A stretch of DNA of 64,000 bases, from NCBI GenBank assembly GCA_964586455.1, contig CAZPHV010000020.1, positions 10,061 through 74,060 of the forward strand, in the 5' to 3' direction. Below are positions 52,504 through 61,284 of the stretch, piece after piece. A model generated the notes under the pieces. It made no database searches. It was not told where the DNA came from and saw nothing but the letters and a program-made list of their open reading frames with translations. How positions within the stretch are numbered: position 1 is the stretch's first letter; every line of letters begins with the position of its first letter. Both the position numbers and the translations under genes were made by a program. The stretch comes from Aquimonas sp964586455. Lineage in GTDB: Bacteria; Pseudomonadota; Gammaproteobacteria; Xanthomonadales; Xanthomonadaceae.

Positions 52504-53054
52504 GGATTGGGGAGTAGGGATTGAGACTGGGCGCGAGGGCTGCCTTCCCCACGTTCGTCGCCGCGTGGCAAACGAAACGACCACGTCCCCGCTCCACCCG
52601 GCCGCGGTTTGGGGCGCCGATCGCCCGCCCGCGGAACCGGATGCCCCCCCTCGAGAGCCCGAGCGACGCGACAGCGGGCGGGGGCTGAGGGCTTTTCGAA
52701 GCGCGCGGCCCCAAACACATTCATGTCTACGCTGCGCCCGGCCCCTCATCCGGCGCTGCGGGCCACCGTCCCACGTGTGGAGAAGAGAGCGACTGCAGGC
52801 ATCGCCAGAGTGTTGAGCGTTCGCCCTCCGGAACGGAGACTCGAGAGCCCACCTGCGTAGCGCAATGCGCTCTTGCGAATCCCGCGGCCCTCGCGCGCAG
52901 CGCTCGGGCGCTCAGCGGCGCGCGGACCGATGGTCCGCAAACGCGCCGCTTCGCTCCCGAATCCCGAATCCCGGCTCCAACATGACTTGCGCCCCTCCCG
53001 GTCGGCGCTGCCCAGACGCCACACTGCGGCACGCTCTCACCCAAGGCCCCGCCC
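52504..53054. other. Non-coding gap with short tandem pieces
   Basis: No gene supported. Short units of the form GGGATTGGGGAGTAGGGATT follow the GTPase stop (about 52504-52523), and CGAATCCCGAATCCCG occurs at about 52961-52976, related to units near 27727. These pieces look like decayed intergenic repeats. Confidence 0.45.
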
Positions 53055-54641
<1,587 letters not shown>

Positions 54642-54938
54642 TTCGCCGAGCCCTCTGCGCGGCCTCTCCACCTCATAGGGTGGGCCCTGGCCCACCATTA
54701 GCCCGACGCTCGCCCCGGTCGCGCCCGTGAAGCGGCGGCGAGTGAGCAGAGTTGACGTGTGGCCGCGAAACCTACAGAGGCGAGATCAACGCTCATGGTG
54801 GGCCAGGGCCCACCTTATTCAGAGCGTTGGTCTCACTCCGGCGGGAGTCGAATCCGCACGCTGACAGGGCACATTGGCCAGCGCTCCCCAGCGCGGCCGG
54901 GGCGAGCGTGGGCTAATGGTGGGTTGGGGCCCACCCTC
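54642..54938. repeat. Gap with three GGTGGGCC/GGCCCACC hairpins and a tRNA-like fragment
   Basis: GGTGGGCC-CT-GGCCCACC at 54679-54696, the same stem around AG at 54797-54814, and a degenerate copy GGTGGGTTGGGGCCCACC at 54918-54935. Between them the minus strand at about 54834-54865 reads GCGGATTCGACTCCCGCC, resembling the T-arm and 3' end of tmRNA or a tRNA but without the rest. No gene is seen. Confidence 0.65.
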
Positions 54939-55565
54939 TCAGCTCGCGGGCGGGACGGTCTGCGCAAAGCTCTCGCGGCCGCGCACGGTTTCCAGCCAGG
55001 TCGACAAACCGGGCGCCTGCGCGCGCCAGTCAATCTGCGGCAGACGGAAGTCGAGGTACGCCAAAGCCGCTGCGGACGCGATCGCGCCGAGATCGAAGCG
55101 TCCGCCGAGTGCCTCGGCTTCCTTCTCAAGCTCGACGACCCCGCGCAGGATCGCGCTGCGCCAGCGCGCCAGCCATTCGGGCGAGCGCTGCGACTCGATG
55201 CGGCGGCCTTCCATGACGCTCGACACCGCCGCGTCGGTGATGCCATCTGCCAGGGCCTCCCGCCGCAGCACCTGCCAGCGCTCCGGGCAAGCCTCTGGAA
55301 TCAGGCGCGGGGCACAGAGACTGTCGAGATAGGCGCAGAGCAGCGGGCTGTCGAACAGAGTGAAGCCCGGCCGGCCGCTGGGCTCGACATCAGGCTCGAC
55401 GATGAGCGCCGGCACCTTGGCCAGCGGGTTGGCCGCCAGCAGCTCGGGCGGATCCTGCAGCGGGTTGGCCACGACCACCTCGACGCGATCGGTGAGGCCT
55501 TTCTCGATCACCAGCATGCGCACCTTGCGGGCGTAGGGCGAGGTGGCGGAATAGATCAGCTGCAT
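54939..55565 (-). CDS. Glutathione S-transferase family protein
   Basis: A 208-residue protein with an N-terminal thioredoxin-like GST domain (MQLIYSATSPYARKVRMLVIEKGL, and the cis-Pro motif NPLAKVPALIV followed by LFDSPLLCAYLD, which binds glutathione) and an alpha-helical C-terminal domain. The active residue is probably Ser/Cys-type near SATSPYARK. AAAAGGA 7 bases before ATG 55565 decides the start. Substrate unknown; stands alone. Confidence 0.88.
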   Translation of the reverse strand: MQLIYSATSPYARKVRMLVIEKGLTDRVEVVVANPLQDPPELLAANPLAKVPALIVEPDVEPSGRPGFTLFDSPLLCAYLDSLCAPRLIPEACPERWQVLRREALADGITDAAVSSVMEGRRIESQRSPEWLARWRSAILRGVVELEKEAEALGGRFDLGAIASAAALAYLDFRLPQIDWRAQAPGLSTWLETVRGRESFAQTVPPAS

Positions 55566-56041
55566 GGACAGTCCTTTTCGAGTCGACGAAACCGAGAGGG
55601 CCGGCAGCACACGCGCCCAGAGCGCGCGGCGGGCTTCGGCAGCGCTGTGCACGCTAGCAAATCCGGAAGCAGGGTGGCGCCGCGATCGGTCACCTGCGTT
55701 GCTATGCCAGGGTGGGCGTTAGCGCGAAGTTCGGAAGGTGTGGGCAAGTTTCGCCCCCCTCTCCCCCACCTGCCTTCGCTTCGCGCGGGCTGCAGAGAGT
55801 GTCGGCTGCCACCGGCCGCCGACAAACACGCTCCTGCGCGTCCCACGAGGGGAGAGGGCTTGCATCCGAGATTGCAGAGGCTGTGAGGACACCAGGCACC
55901 GAGCGCAACCCGGGATTGCTGCTACAGCGCGTGATGCATACGTATGCGGCGCCACCTCGACTTCCCCGCCACCCGCGCCGCGGGCACACTCGCATGCACG
56001 TGCGCGCCAGACGCACCCACGATCAGTGAAGGGGCGGGAAC
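55566..56041. other. Intergenic region upstream of the halogenase-like gene
   Basis: Non-coding. It contains the operator-like palindrome at 55935-55946; no convincing frame or RNA was recognised in the remainder. Confidence 0.5.
55935..55946. promoter_or_regulatory. Operator-like palindrome GCATACGTATGC, copy 1
   Basis: Perfect 12-base palindrome 95 bases upstream of the halogenase-like gene. The core GCATACGTAT recurs at 61013 in the receptor/amylase divergent promoter. The shape suits a LacI-family sugar regulator, but none is encoded in the window. Confidence 0.55.
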
Positions 56042-57559
56042 ATGCAGGACCAGCGAATCCGTGAAGTAGTGATCGTCGGCGGCGGAACCGCCGGCTGGAT
56101 GGCGGCAGCCGCACTGGCCAAGGTGCTGGGCCGCAGCTACAGCATTCGCTTGGTCGAATCCGACGACATCGGCACCGTCGGCGTGGGTGAGGCGACCATC
56201 CCGATGATCAAGCTGTTCAACGCCGCCCTGGAGCTGGACGAAGCTGATTTCATCCGCCGCACCCAGGGCTCGTTCAAGCTCGGCATCGAGTTCGTCAACT
56301 GGGGCCAGGTCGGTGACAGCTACATCCACGGCTTCGGCAAGATCGGCCAGGACCTCGGCATCGTGCCTTTCTACCACTACTGGCTGAAGCTGCATCAGCA
56401 GGGCCGCGCCGGGCATCTTGACGAGTACTCGATCAACACCGCGGCCGCACGCGCCAACCGATTCATGCCGGCGCGCACCGATCGCCCGAACTCGCCGCTG
56501 GCCGACATCGCCTACGCCTACCACTTCGACGCCGGCCTGTACGCGCGCTACCTGCGCGAGTACGCGGAAGCCCGCGGCGTTCGCCGCACCGAGGGCAAGG
56601 TGGCCTCGGTGCAGCAGCATCCGGAAAGCGGCTTCATCGAATCGATCACCATGGAAGACGGCGAGCGCATCCCGGGCCAGCTGTTCGTGGATTGCTCGGG
56701 CTTCCGCGGCATCCTGATCCAGCAAGCGCTGAAGACCGGCTACATCGACTGGAGCCATTGGCTGCCCTGCAACCGCGCGGTGGCAGTGCCCTGCGAGACG
56801 CGGCAGGCGATCACGCCCTACACGCGTTCGACCGCGCGCAGCGCCGGCTGGCAGTGGCGCATTCCGCTGCAGCACCGCGTCGGCAATGGCCACGTGTTTT
56901 CCTCCGATTTCATCAGCGAGGACGAAGCCACTTCGATGCTGATGGCCAACCTCGAAGGCAAGCCGCTGGCCGAGCCGCGTCTACTGAAGTTCGTGACCGG
57001 CAAGCGCCGCAGGTTCTGGAACAAGAACGTGGTGGCGGTGGGCTTGGCCAGCGGCTTCATGGAGCCGCTGGAATCGACCAGCATCCATCTGATCCAGTCG
57101 GCAATCGCGCGGCTCACCGCGTTCTTCCCGCATGCGGGTTTCGATCAGACCGACATCGATGAATTCAACACCCACTCGCACTGGGAGTTCGACAAGATCC
57201 GCGACTTCCTGATCCTGCACTACCACGCCACCGAGCGCACCGACACGCCGTTCTGGAACTACGTGCGGACCATGGACATCCCCGCCGAGCTGCACAGCAA
57301 GATGGAGCTGTTCCGCAGCAATGGACGCATCTTCCGCGACGGCCACGAGCTGTTCGCCGAGCCCAGCTGGGTGCAGGTGATGCACGGCCAGCGCATGCAG
57401 CCGCGCGGCTACCACGCGCTGGTTGACGCCCAGGAAGAAGCCGCCGTGCTGAAGCATGTCGAGACCGTGCACGGCGTGATTGCGCACTGTGTTGATGCGA
57501 TGCCGACGCATGCGCAATTCATCGAGCGGCACTGCGCGGCGGTGGCAAAGGCCGCCTAG
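56042..57559 (+). CDS. Flavin-dependent tryptophan halogenase-like protein
   Basis: A 505-residue protein with the FAD motif GGGTAGWM at 13-20, the catalytic Lys79 in QGSFKLGIEFVNWG (same numbering as PrnA), the W-x-W-x-I-P motif GWQWRIPL, and the second catalytic area FMEPLESTSIHLIQSA with its Glu. All halogenase hallmarks are there, so chlorination or bromination is possible. However, relatives next to TonB-dependent receptors are common in Caulobacter and Xanthomonas polysaccharide loci and have no known halogenation role. GGGGCGGGAAC precedes the ATG. Confidence 0.85.
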   Translation: MQDQRIREVVIVGGGTAGWMAAAALAKVLGRSYSIRLVESDDIGTVGVGEATIPMIKLFNAALELDEADFIRRTQGSFKLGIEFVNWGQVGDSYIHGFGKIGQDLGIVPFYHYWLKLHQQGRAGHLDEYSINTAAARANRFMPARTDRPNSPLADIAYAYHFDAGLYARYLREYAEARGVRRTEGKVASVQQHPESGFIESITMEDGERIPGQLFVDCSGFRGILIQQALKTGYIDWSHWLPCNRAVAVPCETRQAITPYTRSTARSAGWQWRIPLQHRVGNGHVFSSDFISEDEATSMLMANLEGKPLAEPRLLKFVTGKRRRFWNKNVVAVGLASGFMEPLESTSIHLIQSAIARLTAFFPHAGFDQTDIDEFNTHSHWEFDKIRDFLILHYHATERTDTPFWNYVRTMDIPAELHSKMELFRSNGRIFRDGHELFAEPSWVQVMHGQRMQPRGYHALVDAQEEAAVLKHVETVHGVIAHCVDAMPTHAQFIERHCAAVAKAA

Positions 57560-57591
57560 GGCGAGTTACGACCCATCGCCTACCTGCATAG

Positions 57592-57609
57592 GGTGGGTCT
57601 TCACCCACC
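57592..57609. repeat. Hairpin GGTGGGT-CTTC-ACCCACC
   Basis: Perfect 7-bp stem with a 4-base loop, 33 bases after the halogenase stop. A second copy with loop CAAT is at 57884-57901. Related to the GGTGGGCC hairpins at 54679-54935. Confidence 0.65.
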
Positions 57610-57656
57610 GTACGCGCCCTGTGGTTCTCCCGGGGCGCTTGGCTGAACGCGGGTTC

Positions 57657-57764
57657 CGTAGGTTGGGCGGAGCCGAAGGCGATGCCCAAGGTCGCGGGCT
57701 GCAAGGCTTGCCGAACCTTTGAGCATGCGACCTTGGGCCGCGCTGTGCTTGGCGCCAACCTACG
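57657..57764. repeat. MITE-like repeat with 10-bp terminal inverted repeats, copy 1
   Basis: A 108-base element bounded by CGTAGGTTGG and CCAACCTACG (perfect inverted ends). Internally GCGGAGCCGAAGGCGATGCCCAA and TTGAGCATGCGACCTTGGGC units. Copy 2 is at 57941-58047. Resembles the widespread proteobacterial GTAGGTTGGGC intergenic repeats. Confidence 0.75.
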
Positions 57765-57940
57765 AAACCGCGGAGCCTGCGATGCTGGGCCGCTTTGCGC
57801 TTGGCGCCAACTTACGAAGGTTGGCGCGACTGTTGCGGATGCTGCGATTCGGTGGGTCAAGACCCTCCCCATGCGCGGGATGCGGTGGGTCAATACCCAC
57901 CCTAGGCGATCTCGCGCGGCGCATTGCCGAATGCGAGCTG

Positions 57941-58047
57941 CGTAGGTTGGGCGGAGCCGAAGGCGATGCCCAACGTCGCGAGATGCAAGGCTTGCCGAAC
58001 CGTTGAGCATGCGACCTTGGGCGCGCTGCGCGTGGCACCAACCTACG
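57941..58047. repeat. MITE-like repeat with 10-bp terminal inverted repeats, copy 2
   Basis: A 107-base direct copy of 57657-57764 with about a dozen differences, mostly in its right half, and the same perfect terminal inverted repeats. The 176 bases between the copies contain a hairpin (57884-57901) and partial GGTGGGTC pieces; no gene lies anywhere in 57560-58179. Confidence 0.75.
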
Positions 58048-58110
58048 GTGGTGGGCGCGATTGACGCGGATGCTGCGGGGCGGCACGCGCGGATCGTCCT
58101 CCACAAAGCC

Positions 58111-58144
58111 GAAGCCCACGTCGCGGGGAGTCGACGTGGGCTTC
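58111..58144 (-). terminator. Terminator hairpin of the TonB-dependent receptor
   Basis: Perfect 12-bp stem GAAGCCCACGTC / GACGTGGGCTTC with a 10-base loop, 35 bases past the leftward receptor stop. On the minus strand GGCTTTG follows, a weak U-tract. Confidence 0.75.
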
Positions 58145-58179
58145 GGGTGCCGCGGGGGCTGCTTCGATGCTTCAGCGCA

Positions 58180-60828
58180 TCAGAACTTGTAGCTCACGCC
58201 GAGCAGGGCATTGCGGCCGTACTCGACGTATTCGCGCGGTCGCAGCGGGTCGCTGTCGAAGGTCGTGCTGAAAGGCTCATCCCTCAGGTTGTTGATCTGG
58301 AAAAAGAAGGCCAGATCCTTGAGCGGACCATCCATGAACGTGTAGTTCACCTGCAGATCAACAATCGCCTCGCGGTTGATCAACACGCGCTCACGGTCCA
58401 GGAACACGTTCTGGATTTCGCCGACGAACTCCGAACGGTGGCGACGTGAAGCGCGAACGCCCCAGCCGAAGCGCTCCCAGTACAAGGTGACGTTCGAGGT
58501 GTACTTCGAAAAGCCCGGCAGCGGCTCGCTGGTGCCCGGACCATTTGGACTGATTCCGGTGCGCGTGTCCGTGTAGTGAGCCTGCATGCCGAAGCCCTCG
58601 AGCGGCTCCCACAGCAGATCGAAGGGCACCGAGACCGAGAACTCCCAGCCCGCGATCAAGCCACCATCACCGTTGGCGGGGCTGCTGATGGTGCCGATGT
58701 TGCTTGGCGGAAGCTGGGCGCCCGAGGGCACGGGCAGGCCGGTGAAGTCGAACTCCAGCACTTGGTTGTAGACGTAGGACTTCAGATCCTTGAAGAACCA
58801 GGCCGCAGAGACGTATCCCTTGCCGCCAAAGTATTTCTCATAGGACACGTCAAAGGCATTGGCGATCCACGGCTTCAGCCTCGGGTTTCCGCCTCCCGCT
58901 TCCCATCGCTGGGTTGCTTGGTTGATGCCGAAGCCAAAGCCCGCGGACATGTCGTCGATACGTGGGCGCGCCAGCTGGCGGCCCAGCGCCAATCGCAGCT
59001 TCTGGTCTTCGGCGACATCGAAGATCAGGTTGGCGCTAGGCAGCACCTCGGTGTAGCTGACGCCATCGCTGACGGGATCACCGGCCGCATTGTCGGCGAA
59101 GGTGCGCAGACCGAAGCCTTCCTGATCCGCTCTCTGCACCTGGATGCCGAGGTTGCCGCGCACCGGGACGCTACCCCACTGCGAGTCCAGATTGGCCTGT
59201 GCGTACAGGGTCGTGATGTCTTCTTCCACGCCGAAGTTCTTGCGTGCGAAGCCGTTATCGGCAAAGCGACTGATCCGGTTGTAAGGCACGCCGTTCGGAT
59301 CAAAGGTCGGCAGGTTCGGCAGACCAAAGAAGCCGAATCCGAACGAAGCTCCGGTCGGGTACGGCAGGCTGGCGCGGTCGTTGCACGCCTGGATGCATAG
59401 CGCGTCTTCAGAGGCGAAACGGTCCTTGTCGCGGCTGGTATGGTTCAGACCGTATTTGATGCTGCTGATGGCGCCATCGGCAAAGCTTTGTTCGAACTCC
59501 ACGCGTGCTTGGTTGATCGTATCTTCAACCGCGAAAGGCTTGTCGAAGCCGTCGCCGCCCCAGCCACCCGGGTCCCACAGGCGTAGCTGCGAGACATCGC
59601 CGAAGTCGGCGCCGAAGTCCATGTCGTACCAGCCGCCGGGGTTCAACGACACGCCCAGGGCGGTGCCGGCCAGGTCCGGCGCGAAGCCGGCATTGCTCTC
59701 GAAATTGCGGCCGTCGCGATCAGCGCGCGAGGTGCTGAGGTCGGTCACCAAGCGCCAGTCGTCGTTGATGCGGAACTGATGGTTCCAACCCACTGACAGC
59801 AGCGAGTCTTCGTTCTTGTACTGGTCGGTGCGCAGCACCGGTCGCGCATTGCGATAGGTCGAGCTGGTGCCATTGCGGCTGACCAGGTCTGCGAGGTAGC
59901 AGTCCTCGGTGCAATTGCCCAGGCCGATTTCGAGGCCACGCTGGATGGTGTCGGAATCAAACGTCGAGTAGTACACGTCCAGCGCGCCGCGATGACTGTC
60001 GTTCGGCTGGTACTCCATGGCCGCCGTGATGCCCTTGCGGACCAGGTCGGTGGTGCGGCCCTGGATGGTGACGCCCCCGAGCTGGCCGTTGGGCTCATAG
60101 CCCCAGGCGCGCCAGCTGTTCGACTGCTGCGGCGAGTTGAGATAGGCGTAGCCCAGCGCAAAGCCCAGCGTCTTGGCCTGGTTCTGATCGATGTAGGCGA
60201 AGCTGGCGCGCTCACCGTAGAGCTTGGATTCTTCCAGCTTGTACTGGTCGCGGCGGTAGTTGGCGGCGATCACGCGATCGCTGAAATCCAGCGGCCGCAC
60301 GGTCTGCAAGTCGATGGTGGCGGACAGGCCCTGGCCGATCAGGCTGGCCGTGGGCGTTTTGTAAACCACCACCTGGCGCATGGTTTCAGAAGCGTACTGG
60401 TCGAACTCGACACCGCGATTGGTGCCCATGCTCGCCTGCTCGCGGCCATTCAAGGTTGCCGTCGCGAAGTCGCCGGAGAGGCCACGCACGTTGATCTCGG
60501 TCGAGCGGCCGCGATCGCGCTGCGAGGTGACGCCGGGCAGTCGCGCCAGCGCATCCGCAATTGACACGTCGGGAAGCTTGCCGATGTCTTCGGCGGAGAT
60601 GGCCTCGACGATGGAGTCGGCGATCTGCTTGGTCTCAATCGCGCTCTCGATGCCCGCGCGGATGCCGACCACCTCGATGGTATCGAGCGACCGGGCCTCT
60701 TCCTCAGCAGCCTCTTCGTCCTCGGCCTGCTGGGCAGCCATGCCGACATCAGCGTAGGCGGCCTGAGCCATCATCGCGACAGCCGACGCCAGTGCCATGC
60801 TCAGCACGTTGCGCTTCAGATTCAACAT
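58180..60828 (-). CDS. TonB-dependent receptor of an alpha-glucan utilisation locus
   Basis: Outer-membrane receptor of 882 residues. Signal peptide MLNLKRNVLSMALASAVAMMAQAAYA, a short acidic spacer, TonB box region LDTIEVVGIRAG, plug domain (about 60-190, DALARLPGVTSQRDRGRSTEINVRGL), then a barrel ending GRNALLGVSYKF. The family (ESISAEDIGKLPDxSIAEAL pattern) is the carbohydrate/xylan-maltodextrin class common in Xanthomonas and Caulobacter. GGAGGGG 7 bases before ATG 60828. Divergent from the alpha-amylase, so maltodextrins are the likely cargo. Confidence 0.92.
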   Translation of the reverse strand: MLNLKRNVLSMALASAVAMMAQAAYADVGMAAQQAEDEEAAEEEARSLDTIEVVGIRAGIESAIETKQIADSIVEAISAEDIGKLPDVSIADALARLPGVTSQRDRGRSTEINVRGLSGDFATATLNGREQASMGTNRGVEFDQYASETMRQVVVYKTPTASLIGQGLSATIDLQTVRPLDFSDRVIAANYRRDQYKLEESKLYGERASFAYIDQNQAKTLGFALGYAYLNSPQQSNSWRAWGYEPNGQLGGVTIQGRTTDLVRKGITAAMEYQPNDSHRGALDVYYSTFDSDTIQRGLEIGLGNCTEDCYLADLVSRNGTSSTYRNARPVLRTDQYKNEDSLLSVGWNHQFRINDDWRLVTDLSTSRADRDGRNFESNAGFAPDLAGTALGVSLNPGGWYDMDFGADFGDVSQLRLWDPGGWGGDGFDKPFAVEDTINQARVEFEQSFADGAISSIKYGLNHTSRDKDRFASEDALCIQACNDRASLPYPTGASFGFGFFGLPNLPTFDPNGVPYNRISRFADNGFARKNFGVEEDITTLYAQANLDSQWGSVPVRGNLGIQVQRADQEGFGLRTFADNAAGDPVSDGVSYTEVLPSANLIFDVAEDQKLRLALGRQLARPRIDDMSAGFGFGINQATQRWEAGGGNPRLKPWIANAFDVSYEKYFGGKGYVSAAWFFKDLKSYVYNQVLEFDFTGLPVPSGAQLPPSNIGTISSPANGDGGLIAGWEFSVSVPFDLLWEPLEGFGMQAHYTDTRTGISPNGPGTSEPLPGFSKYTSNVTLYWERFGWGVRASRRHRSEFVGEIQNVFLDRERVLINREAIVDLQVNYTFMDGPLKDLAFFFQINNLRDEPFSTTFDSDPLRPREYVEYGRNALLGVSYKF

Positions 60829-61284
60829 TGTCCCCTCCACTCGATCCTGGTCTTCGATTGAGAGCCTGGCTACGCGGCTTTGGAAGCGACGCGCGCCGGG
60901 TCTGTTTTTGCCTGTTGGCGGTGAGCCGCACCGCCGTCGCCGATGGACGTTCCCCCGTCCTTTGCGGCGCCGGGCGATGGTAGCCCCGGCCCTTTGGCAC
61001 ACGACTCAAGCTGCATACGTATTCATGCAATGAAGGTCGAAAAGCGCGGTGCGCACGGCTTTCGCCACAGCACCATGAAGGCCCGAGGTGCCCTGGACGC
61101 GAGACAGCCCTGTCTCAGAATCGTGTTGCAGCGCGCCACACGCAGCTGTCAGATCTTGCAGCTGGACATCTCAGAATCCACTTGAACTGTGCTGCGAGTG
61201 CACACACGACTACGGAGCCCCACGATGCGTATCCGAATCTGTGTCGACGCCGTCCGAGAACCGCCGCAGACGCGCGTTCGCTGT
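60829..61284. other. Divergent promoter region between receptor and alpha-amylase
   Basis: Non-coding apart from a possible longer amylase N-terminus. It carries the palindrome at 61012-61029, placed about 184 bases from the receptor start and 256 bases from the amylase start. No other conserved element was identified. Confidence 0.5.
61012..61029. promoter_or_regulatory. Operator-like palindrome, copy 2
   Basis: TGCATACGTATTCATGCA: the same GCATACGTAT core as at 55935, flanked by TGCA ends. It lies in the divergent receptor/amylase region and could repress both. Confidence 0.55.

Noticed and set aside
54834..54865. A complete tRNA or tmRNA on the minus strand
   Set aside because: Only a T-arm-like segment with one mismatch is present; no acceptor 5' strand, D-arm or anticodon arm could be found nearby.
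54759..55886. A 375-residue rightward open frame over the amidohydrolase-GST gap
   Set aside because: It runs antisense through the GST gene and through hairpin repeats, has no ribosome-binding site, and its composition is that of an out-of-frame shadow in GC-rich DNA.
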